Source: Ghiorsea sp.
Lineage (GTDB): Bacteria; Pseudomonadota; Zetaproteobacteria; Mariprofundales; Mariprofundaceae
Assembly: GCA_021772875.1 (NCBI GenBank)
Contig: JAJFLD010000074.1
Coordinates: 1 to 21,987, forward strand
DNA length: 21,987 bases
Direction of reading: 5' to 3'
Both the position numbers and the translations under genes were made by a program. Positions within the stretch are counted from its first letter, which is position 1. Each line of letters starts with the position of its first letter. Below, in pieces: positions 15,455-21,987 of this stretch. The notes below the pieces were generated by a model that worked only from the letters and a program-made list of their open reading frames with translations, was not told the DNA's origin and did no database searches.

Positions 15455-16250
15455 AGTTAAAACATGGGAGGAGGCTGTTCAGTGGTTGCGGGAGCAGGAC
15501 AGTCAAAAGGAACTAGTAAAGGCAGCTTTTTATGATGACCCTTTATTGGAAGCGGCTCAGCGATTCGAGCAGTCTAGTGAATGGGCCGCGGTACGTGAGT
15601 TTTTTATAGAAAAAAAAGGATCCACCTTAGATATAGGGGCTGGGAGAGGCATTTCATCGTTCGCTTTAGCGGGGGATGGTTGGCAGGTTACAGCCTTGGA
15701 GCCTGATCCGAGTGAACTTGTTGGTGCAGGTGCAATTCGATCTTTAGCAAAAGAGTCGGGACGAAGTATTGAAGTAGTTGAGACTTGGGGAGAAACCTTG
15801 CCTTTTCCTGATGCTACATTTGATTTGGTGTACTGTAGAGCAGTATTACATCACGCCAATGATTTAAAAGATTTATGCAAGGAAGCTTATCGAATATTAA
15901 AACCTGGTGGGAAGTTTATTGCTACGAGGGAGCATGTGATTAGTAAGCATGAAGATTTGGACGAATTTCTGCGCTCGCACCCTCTACATGATTTGTATGG
16001 CGGTGAGCATGCATACCTTTTACGTGAATACCTTGATGCAATTAAGGCCGCAGGTTTTAAAATTGAGAAAGTGATGAACCCTGCTGAGTCAGACATCAAC
16101 CTTTATCCCCAAACGATTCAAGGAATGAAGAAGAATGCTTCCTTAAAGTTGAAAATTCCACGTTTGTTCATTCCAATCGCTCTTTTGAAATTTCGTGCGT
16201 CTTTATCGAATGTCCCTGGCCGGCTTTATAGCTTTGTAGCGGTGAAATAA
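15444..16250 (+). CDS. SAM-dependent class I methyltransferase
   Basis: A 268-residue protein with a Methyltransf_11-type core. Motif I is LDIGAGRGIS (residues 62-71), with the acidic residue at the end of strand 2 in ALEPD (84-88). FDLVYCRAVLHHANDLKD is the usual motif around the substrate pocket, followed by RILKPGGKFI. An N-terminal extension of about 55 residues and a C-terminal segment (residues about 180-268) presumably bind the acceptor. It overlaps the acetyltransferase by 11 bases and abuts the SDR gene. Position suggests methylation of a sugar or sugar nucleotide of the polysaccharide, but the fold alone does not reveal the substrate. Confidence 0.82.
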   Translation: MNDKVKTWEEAVQWLREQDSQKELVKAAFYDDPLLEAAQRFEQSSEWAAVREFFIEKKGSTLDIGAGRGISSFALAGDGWQVTALEPDPSELVGAGAIRSLAKESGRSIEVVETWGETLPFPDATFDLVYCRAVLHHANDLKDLCKEAYRILKPGGKFIATREHVISKHEDLDEFLRSHPLHDLYGGEHAYLLREYLDAIKAAGFKIEKVMNPAESDINLYPQTIQGMKKNASLKLKIPRLFIPIALLKFRASLSNVPGRLYSFVAVK

Positions 16251-17150
16251 ATGTCAGCGAGTGTGTTGATCACAGGTGCAGCTGGCTTTGTAGGACGCTA
16301 TGTTGCCAAAGAGTATGCGCAGCAAGGTTATGACGTAATCGGTATGGGCAGGAGATTTTTCCCTGATTATGCGGACTGGGGATTAAGCGCATGGCATGAG
16401 GCTGACGTTTCTATTGACAGGTTGCGTGAGCATGCTGGGGAGCCTGATGAGATTGTGCATTGTGCTGGCGGTGCATCAGTAGGTGACTCAGTAGAGCACC
16501 CGAGGAAAGATTTTTGCTTGACTGTGGATGCGACCTCCCAAGTGTTGGAATACATGCGATTGCATAGCCCTAATAGCAAGCTGATTTACCCTTCCTCGGC
16601 TGCTGTGTATGGGCAAGCTAAAGAGGTACCTATTAGAGAAAGCAGTATTTTGAACCCTGTTTCACCCTATGGAGTCCATAAGTTAATGGCGGAGTCTCTG
16701 TGCTCCATGTATGCGGATCGTTATAAGCTAAAAATATCGGTGGTTAGGTTGTTTTCAATTTATGGGGTTGGTTTAAAGAAACAACTTCTTTGGGATGCTT
16801 GTAATAAGCTTGCAAATAATGAAACGACTTTTTTCGGTACTGGAGAAGAAGTAAGGGATTGGTTACACATAACGGATGCTGCTCACTTGATTCGCTTAGC
16901 ATCTATTCAAGCCTCTACAGCATGTCCAATAATTAATGGAGGTTCGGGTTCGGGTTTAAAGGTTAAGGAAGTGCTGGCTTTGCTTAGAGTGTTGATGGAA
17001 GTGGATAAGGATATCAGTTTTTCAGCAGTTTATAAGGACGGAGACCCGAATGTATTGCTAGCGGAGCCTTCAAAAGCCCACGGGTGCGACTGGAGACCTA
17101 CTGTGCCCTGGGGAAAAGGGGTAGAAGAATATGTCCGTTGGTTTAGGTAA
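16251..17150 (+). CDS. NAD-dependent sugar-nucleotide epimerase/dehydratase (extended SDR)
   Basis: A 299-residue extended short-chain dehydrogenase with the NAD motif TGAAGFVG (residues 8-15), a serine-rich catalytic segment IYPSSAAVYG (112-121), the Tyr140/Lys144 pair in SPYGVHK and the late VRDWLHITD motif. Such enzymes epimerise, dehydrate or reduce nucleotide-activated sugars. The sequence is shorter than GalE or RmlB (about 330-360), and I cannot assign the substrate. It could supply a C4 epimer or another deoxysugar for the repeat unit. The ATG at 16251 directly follows the methyltransferase stop, with no gap. HEADVSIDRL shows the usual cofactor-proximal aspartate position. Confidence 0.85.
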   Translation: MSASVLITGAAGFVGRYVAKEYAQQGYDVIGMGRRFFPDYADWGLSAWHEADVSIDRLREHAGEPDEIVHCAGGASVGDSVEHPRKDFCLTVDATSQVLEYMRLHSPNSKLIYPSSAAVYGQAKEVPIRESSILNPVSPYGVHKLMAESLCSMYADRYKLKISVVRLFSIYGVGLKKQLLWDACNKLANNETTFFGTGEEVRDWLHITDAAHLIRLASIQASTACPIINGGSGSGLKVKEVLALLRVLMEVDKDISFSAVYKDGDPNVLLAEPSKAHGCDWRPTVPWGKGVEEYVRWFR

Positions 17151-17153
17151 GTG

Positions 17154-18320
17154 ATGTTCAGGGTTGGTTTTATACTAGGAAGCATTGGCTGGACAGGGGG
17201 GGAGAATTATTATCGAAACCTTTTTACAGCAATTCATATATCACCTACATGTAAAGTCAAACCTATAGCTTTTTTGGGCATGAAGACGGATGCTTCTAAA
17301 TTTGAGCAATTGGCAGAAGTTGTGCGCAGTCCAATGTTTGATCGCTATTCTTTCATGTGGTGGAGAGGAAAACTTTTACAAAGGTATTGGAAAGATTATT
17401 ATTTGTATCGTTTGTTAGATGCAAATGGAATATGTTTACTTTCCCATGTTGGGGGGCTATGGAAAGGGTGTGCAATTCCTTCATTAGAATGGATTCCAGA
17501 CTTTCAGCATTTACATTTTCGTGAATACTTTGGAAAAAAAGAGTGTGATTATCGTGATGCTTTTTATAATAGAATAGTCAACAGAGGCTCCTCGGTGCTT
17601 TTAAGTAGTGCAAGTGCACGTGGCGATTTCAAATTCTATTGCGCAGAACCTTCCTACCCAACGTATATTCTACGCTTTGTTTCATGTATAGGTCTAGATG
17701 AAGGTAATTTGTTAAGTTCTAATGAGCTCAGTCTTAAATATAAAATTGAAAAGCCTTGGTTTTATTTGCCGAATCAATTTTGGGAGCACAAGAATCACAT
17801 CACAGTTGTTGAATCCTTAAAGTTGATGAAGCAATCAGGTCATTGTCCTTTGGTTGTTGCAACAGGTGACAGTGATAGCTTCAAAAATAAGGATTACTTC
17901 CCTAGCTTAATGGATTGTGTTTCAGAGTATGGATTACAAAGTTCTTTTAAGGTCCTAGGCAAAATACCATATTCAGACGTTGCAGGTTTAATGAGGCATT
18001 CAGTGGCAGTGATTAACCCATCACTTTTTGAAGGTTGGAGTACAACAGTTGAAGAGGCTAAGTCCTCTGGGAAAACTATTGTTCTCTCTGATATAGAAGT
18101 TCATAAAGAGCAAAATCCAGAGCATGTCTTTTATTTCAGCTCAGAAAATCCAAATGACTTGGCTGAAAAAATGCAGCTTGCATTAGACGAGTATGATGAG
18201 AAAATTGATTCTTTGAATCAAAATATAGCTAGAAAAAGACAGCGCGAGCGTTGTGAAGATTTTGCACAATCATATGAAGATATTGTTATCGGTGTATTGA
18301 AACAAAGCGCGGCATTGTAA
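17154..18320 (+). CDS. Glycosyltransferase, GT4 (GT-B fold)
   Basis: A 388-residue GT-B glycosyltransferase started at ATG 17154; GTG 17151 is the alternative and would add one residue. The N-terminus, VGFILGSIGWTGGENYYRNL, has the glycine-rich acceptor-domain loop. The C-terminal donor domain shows PWFYLPNQFWEHKNH, then LGKIPYSDVAGLM, and the EX7E motif at Glu293 and Glu301 within NPSLFEGWSTTVEEA. This is the retaining GT4 pattern. It adds one sugar to the lipid-linked repeat unit on the cytoplasmic face. Donor and linkage are unknown. The gene lies 3 bases after the SDR and is followed by the largest gap inside the polysaccharide operon (82 bases). Confidence 0.85.
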   Translation: MFRVGFILGSIGWTGGENYYRNLFTAIHISPTCKVKPIAFLGMKTDASKFEQLAEVVRSPMFDRYSFMWWRGKLLQRYWKDYYLYRLLDANGICLLSHVGGLWKGCAIPSLEWIPDFQHLHFREYFGKKECDYRDAFYNRIVNRGSSVLLSSASARGDFKFYCAEPSYPTYILRFVSCIGLDEGNLLSSNELSLKYKIEKPWFYLPNQFWEHKNHITVVESLKLMKQSGHCPLVVATGDSDSFKNKDYFPSLMDCVSEYGLQSSFKVLGKIPYSDVAGLMRHSVAVINPSLFEGWSTTVEEAKSSGKTIVLSDIEVHKEQNPEHVFYFSSENPNDLAEKMQLALDEYDEKIDSLNQNIARKRQRERCEDFAQSYEDIVIGVLKQSAAL

Positions 18321-18348
18321 AAGATTCTAAGGTTTGTTTTTACCTGTA

Positions 18349-18378
18349 TTGCCCCGCTGATAGTTTCTATTCTATACA
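18349..18378 (+). promoter_or_regulatory. Possible internal promoter of the polysaccharide operon
   Basis: TTGCCC (18349-18354) and TATACA (18373-18378) are separated by 18 bases in the 82-base gap before the GT2 gene, the only sizeable break between wzz and wzy. It could drive the GT2, wzy and OpgB-like genes independently. The -35 box is only a partial match, so confidence is low. Confidence 0.3.
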
Positions 18379-18402
18379 GTTTTAGTCTGGAGAAGGTACT
18401 AA

Positions 18403-19239
18403 ATGAGCAACAACCGTGAAAGTTATTCAAGTCAACCAGTTGTATCAATAATTGTTAGCACTCTAAACTGTGGTGAGTCGATTGTTCGGACATTGCATTC
18501 TGTCGATCAGGCAATGGGTAGTGAGCATGTTGAGGTTATCATCATTGATGGAGGGTCTACGGATGGTACAGTCAACCTATTAGAAGAGAACGCTTTGTTA
18601 GTTGATGTCTTTGTTTCTGAGCAAGATGAAGGCATTTATGACGCGTGGAATAAAGGAATTAAATTGGCGAAAGGTGAATGGGTAATATTTTTAGGTGCAG
18701 GGGATTTGTTAGGGAAGAGTTGGGTTGATTGTTTGGTTGGAATACAGAGCGATGCGCAAGTGGTTTATGGGGATCAAATACTTGAGCTGAATGGCATTAG
18801 CTTTGTTAGAGAAAGTTTGCCTTGGAATCAGATTAAGGTATCCCTACCTTTTGAAATGAGCTTGCCGCATGTTGGGCTTGCCCATCATAAATCTTTATTT
18901 GATGCTCGAGGCTTTGATGCTAGCTATAAAATCATAGGGGACTGGGAGTTTTTGTCCTGTGGGTTGGTGGAGCGGGGCGAGTATGTTCCAGGTGCTATAC
19001 AAGCAAAGATGGAGATGGGAGAAGGGATAAGTAATAGCCCTTCGCATGTGAATGCACAATATAACGAGCTACAGCGCTGTTTTGCCAATAGAGGTGGGTC
19101 GTTTACGATGAAAATGCGGACTTTGTGGTTTTTAAAGAGGGCACTACAATATGTTCCGTTTATGTTTCGCTGGGCACAAAAGTTTTATTGGAAAGTGAAA
19201 CTTAGAGTAGGCCGTCACCTTGAGAAGGGCGAGGGTTAA
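18403..19239 (+). CDS. Glycosyltransferase, GT2 family (WcaE-like)
   Basis: A 278-residue GT-A fold glycosyltransferase. The nucleotide-binding strand reads VSIIVSTLNCGESIVRTL (residues 14-31), followed by IIDGGSTDGT (47-56) and SEQDEGIYDAWNKGI (72-86). The metal-binding segment is FLGAGD (96-101). The QDEGIYDAWNKG stretch resembles WcaE of the colanic acid pathway. The C-terminal part has several basic and aromatic residues (FLKRALQYVPFMFRWAQ) that may sit on the membrane. The ATG at 18403 is preceded by GGAGAAGG. It adds one sugar to the growing repeat unit; the donor cannot be read from the sequence, though GDP-fucose is available in the same locus. Confidence 0.88.
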   Translation: MSNNRESYSSQPVVSIIVSTLNCGESIVRTLHSVDQAMGSEHVEVIIIDGGSTDGTVNLLEENALLVDVFVSEQDEGIYDAWNKGIKLAKGEWVIFLGAGDLLGKSWVDCLVGIQSDAQVVYGDQILELNGISFVRESLPWNQIKVSLPFEMSLPHVGLAHHKSLFDARGFDASYKIIGDWEFLSCGLVERGEYVPGAIQAKMEMGEGISNSPSHVNAQYNELQRCFANRGGSFTMKMRTLWFLKRALQYVPFMFRWAQKFYWKVKLRVGRHLEKGEG

Positions 19240-19253
19240 ATGAGAGGTTAATT

Positions 19254-20579
19254 GTGCTTCACATAAATAAGTCTGATGTTTGGGCACTATTAAAGTTAAT
19301 TAAAGTTGAATTTCTAATCGGAATTTTATTTTTTCTCGGTTTTCTAACGATTAATATGCCACTTGTTGGCTCAAGTGAATATCAGCCTATTTTACTTCTT
19401 GTGCTATCCGTTGCGCTCCTTTTTTTTGGGAAAGATCTTAGCTGGCAAATTGTCATAATAACAGGAGTTCTTTTTATAAACCTTCTGTTAATCACGCTGT
19501 TTCATGAAATTGTGGGTACTCTTGTTTTAATGGATTTTATCAGAATGCTAATTGGCCCTGTGTTTATGCTAGCTGGCTTCTTACTGTTAAAGCGAGTTCC
19601 TATTTCCACATTCAAGTTTTTAATTGTATTTCATGGCTTTTTTCTTGTGTTTGGGCTGCTGTTTCCTGAGGTGGCACAGGCTGTGTTAGAAAGGATCGGC
19701 TTGAGAGGCGCAAATTATTATGGAGGTTGGAATTCCTATTTTTCTTCGGAACCATCCTATTTTGCAATGAATTTTTCGGGTTTGATAGCCTGTCTTTATA
19801 TTAAGTCGCTGCAGTTGAACCAGAAAATTTCTTTAGTCTGGCTTATCATAGGTGTGATTTTATTGTTTTCTACTGCGTCTGTTACAGGAATGGTTTCTGC
19901 AATGGTGCTAATGGTAGTGGTGTTGAAGTCATTTAAGCATGGAATAAAATTACTATTTTATGGCATAGCTTTTATGATGGTAATAGGCATATCTGTAGGT
20001 GAGAATGCAAGTGTTCATCGTTTACACTCTATTTATCAAGCCGTAAGCTCGGAAGCTCAAGGAGGTTTACCGTGGCTGCTATTTGAAATAAACGAGGTGG
20101 AGCCTTCGGGCATGTGGAGGCCTTTAGTGAATGTAGCAGGCATAAACATGCTAACTGTGGCACCATTGGGCTTTGGAGATTTGAATCTTTCTGAAAAAAT
20201 GAATATTATTTTAACTGATTATCCATTTCTTGCAGATTTAATAATCAGTAATGATACGTTTGAGTTAATGGCAACTTTTGCTGCTCAGTCAATCCTCTCA
20301 CTGTATGTCTTATATGGGGGCTTGCTGCTTGGAATGATGATTTGTTGTATTTTAGTGGTGGCACTTATAAATGTTAAATTATGCCATAAAAATGAAGGGA
20401 TGGTAGAGTTAAGGTTTTTTGTGGTTTATTATTTAATTTTAGGGTTTGTTTGGCAATCGGCACTGACAAATCCATTTTGGTGGATTATCTTGGGTGCCTG
20501 TATATCTTTGGAACTGATTACTAAAAAGTTTCCAGAACATGATGTTAATCGATTGACAAACAAACTGATAAACTACTGA
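19254..20579 (+). CDS. wzy: Wzy-type polysaccharide polymerase
   Basis: A 441-residue polytopic membrane protein with about ten or more helices and one larger extracytoplasmic loop between roughly residues 250 and 340. Helical density, length, the SSEPSYFAMNFSG segment after a membrane helix and location in a wzx/wzz locus identify it as the repeat-unit polymerase; a WaaL-type ligase is the alternative with the same topology. Wzy joins lipid-linked repeat units at the periplasmic face under Wzz control. It starts at GTG 19254 with GAGG 6 bases upstream; the ATG at 19240 opens only a three-codon reading frame. Wzy proteins diverge strongly, so the assignment rests mostly on topology and context. 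The DNA is AT-rich. Confidence 0.8.
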   Translation: MLHINKSDVWALLKLIKVEFLIGILFFLGFLTINMPLVGSSEYQPILLLVLSVALLFFGKDLSWQIVIITGVLFINLLLITLFHEIVGTLVLMDFIRMLIGPVFMLAGFLLLKRVPISTFKFLIVFHGFFLVFGLLFPEVAQAVLERIGLRGANYYGGWNSYFSSEPSYFAMNFSGLIACLYIKSLQLNQKISLVWLIIGVILLFSTASVTGMVSAMVLMVVVLKSFKHGIKLLFYGIAFMMVIGISVGENASVHRLHSIYQAVSSEAQGGLPWLLFEINEVEPSGMWRPLVNVAGINMLTVAPLGFGDLNLSEKMNIILTDYPFLADLIISNDTFELMATFAAQSILSLYVLYGGLLLGMMICCILVVALINVKLCHKNEGMVELRFFVVYYLILGFVWQSALTNPFWWIILGACISLELITKKFPEHDVNRLTNKLINY

Positions 20580-20654
20580 AGAGAAAATTAAGGGTACGTT
20601 TTGAACTCTCTGTGGGAAAATATATTGTTTGAATAGCATTAATTAGGAGCTGGA

Positions 20655-21987
20655 ATGTTTTTTCTTTCTCAAATCTTTACACTTTTTGTTTTTTTTGCTC
20701 TAATTTTGGTGCTGGTTGCCAGAGATTATGTTAGAGTATTGGTTGCATTTCTTGCATCGTGTGTTTTATCGTTAGAAGTTGCTTCAATATACTTAACTGG
20801 AAAGCTGGTTGGTTATCAGTTTTACAACCATATCAATCTGAATGCTATTCAAGGCCATGGGTTTCAATTCTACACGGAGTTTTTTTTATTAGCAGTACTC
20901 TTTTTTGGAATGGTTGTATTGTTTTTAAGAATAGCAAAAAAAGAAAATTTACCTAGGATAAAAAAAACGTGGTCGATGCCTCTTTTTTTGGTTCTTTCGG
21001 TCGCATTATTTTGGCCAAACGGCATTATAAGTGAAATTTATAAGATTCAGGAAATTTTATCTGCGGAAAGTAAAGGGTTTGAGGAGGCTCTAACTTCACT
21101 GGGGATAAATCCTGATGAATACATTACACCAGAGAAATTAATTGCAAAGCCAGGTAAAAATATAGTAGTGATTTCTCTTGAATCGCTAGAACAAGGTTTT
21201 TTGAGCCCAGATTTTGAAAATGTGACGACGCATTTAAGAGGGTATTCAAGAAATTGGACTTTTTTTGGTGATATGCCGCCAAGTCCAGGAGGAACCTGGA
21301 CAGCAGCATCTCTATATAGTTATCAAGTGGGTGTGCCTGCTTTTTTTAAAGGACAAGGGAATGATTACTTTCAAAATATTACTCAAGTAAAGTTAACTGG
21401 GTTGGGGCATATCCTAGAGAAAGCTGGTTATAATAGTAAGTATTTAGTCGGAGATGCAGACTTTGCAGGGATGTCGGATCTTTTGAGCGCTTATGGTATT
21501 CAAGCCCTTGCCAAGAAAAATGAGCTGGGAGAGTATTCGACTTACCATGACTTAGATGTTTTCAATGAAGCGAAACTTCAAATTGATGCTTTTCAAAAAG
21601 ACAAAAGCAAACCTTTTGCATTATTTATATCAACAGTAAACACACATTTTCCAGATGGTATTTATGATTCGCGGATGGAGAGCTATGTATCTAAAGAAAA
21701 CAGTGATCTTGAGTACTCTGTTTCAGCAGCCGATTACTTAGTTAATGATTTTATTAACTATTTGAAGGAGAGTAATCTCCTAGAAGCCACAGCCGTTTAT
21801 ATTTTTCCTGACCATGAACTTATGGGGAACAGCGGCGAAACGCTCGAAAAACTTAGAACATCGGAAAGAAAACTTTATTTAATTACAAATGTTAATGAAA
21901 ACGAACTTCCCAAAAAAACCACCGATACGTTGTACCAAATTGATTTGCCAAAAATCATAGTTCGCGGGGCAGGTATTGATACGAACG
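20655..21987 (+). CDS. OpgB/MdoB-like phosphoglycerol transferase, sulfatase/LTA-synthase superfamily (3' end cut)
   Basis: The frame runs open from ATG 20655 to the end of the window: 444 residues, with the C-terminus missing. AGGAG lies 5 bases upstream. About three N-terminal membrane helices (residues 1-130) precede a periplasmic alkaline-phosphatase-fold domain. Metal and catalytic signatures are NIVVISLESLE (169-179, Glu176 a probable ligand), GGTWTAASL (Thr214 or Thr216 as nucleophile, resembling the GWT block of MdoB) and PDHELMGN (Asp386, His387). These match phosphoglycerol or phosphoethanolamine transferases such as E. coli OpgB, which modifies periplasmic glucans, and LtaS. Placement right after wzy suggests it adds phosphoglycerol, taken from phosphatidylglycerol, to the polysaccharide. 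Transfer of another phospho-group cannot be excluded. The 75-base gap upstream shows no convincing promoter. Confidence 0.82.
   Translation, partial: MFFLSQIFTLFVFFALILVLVARDYVRVLVAFLASCVLSLEVASIYLTGKLVGYQFYNHINLNAIQGHGFQFYTEFFLLAVLFFGMVVLFLRIAKKENLPRIKKTWSMPLFLVLSVALFWPNGIISEIYKIQEILSAESKGFEEALTSLGINPDEYITPEKLIAKPGKNIVVISLESLEQGFLSPDFENVTTHLRGYSRNWTFFGDMPPSPGGTWTAASLYSYQVGVPAFFKGQGNDYFQNITQVKLTGLGHILEKAGYNSKYLVGDADFAGMSDLLSAYGIQALAKKNELGEYSTYHDLDVFNEAKLQIDAFQKDKSKPFALFISTVNTHFPDGIYDSRMESYVSKENSDLEYSVSAADYLVNDFINYLKESNLLEATAVYIFPDHELMGNSGETLEKLRTSERKLYLITNVNENELPKKTTDTLYQIDLPKIIVRGAGIDTN

Noticed and set aside
20759..20956. 65-codon plus-strand open frame near the right end
   Set aside because: It is out of frame within the OpgB-like gene, which starts at 20655 and runs past the window edge.
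1..21987. CRISPR arrays, tRNA or rRNA genes, insertion sequences, integrases
   Set aside because: No spaced direct repeats, cloverleaf-like sequences, terminal inverted repeats or transposase/recombinase frames were seen on either strand.

Overview
This window comes from a Gram-negative, rod-shaped proteobacterium of fairly low GC. The evidence is an MreC/MreD/PBP2/RodA elongasome operon, an Aas/LplT lysophospholipid-recycling pair, a Wzx/Wzy-type envelope polysaccharide locus, and Shine-Dalgarno-led, tightly overlapping genes. A gammaproteobacterium or zetaproteobacterium fits best. That placement is inference, because no rRNA or other phylogenetic marker is present.

Layout. (1) 1-3680, plus strand: the cell-shape operon mreC (5' end missing), mreD, mrdA (PBP2) and rodA, with overlapping or nearly touching genes; mreB is presumably upstream. 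(2) 3677-7580, minus strand: an operon running leftward, tetR-aas-lplT. Its promoter at 7631-7659 carries two copies of the same palindrome, a likely autoregulatory operator. The tetR gene seems to start at a CTG behind a perfect AGGAGG, so callers limited to ATG/GTG/TTG would truncate it and lose the DNA-binding domain. (3) 7606-8157: regulatory intergenic DNA, a small secreted ComEA-like helix-hairpin-helix protein, and a hairpin terminator. (4) 8158-21987, plus strand: a polysaccharide locus of thirteen genes in one direction, running off the right edge.

The polysaccharide locus encodes a chain-length regulator (wzz), sugar-nucleotide enzymes (tviB-like UDP-HexNAc 6-dehydrogenase, gmd and fcl for GDP-L-fucose, and a further extended SDR), a flippase (wzx), a polymerase (wzy), two recognisable glycosyltransferases (GT4 and WcaE-like GT2), and an unusual set of decorating enzymes: PAPS sulfotransferase, hexapeptide acetyltransferase, SAM methyltransferase, and an OpgB/MdoB-like phosphoglycerol transferase cut by the window end. 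Together they predict a strongly acidic, fucose-containing polymer with uronic acid, sulfate and perhaps phosphoglycerol groups. The initiating glycosyl-phosphate transferase and any export machinery are not in view. From wzx (12597) onward the DNA looks more AT-rich than the genes before it, which suits a variable, laterally exchanged polysaccharide cassette.
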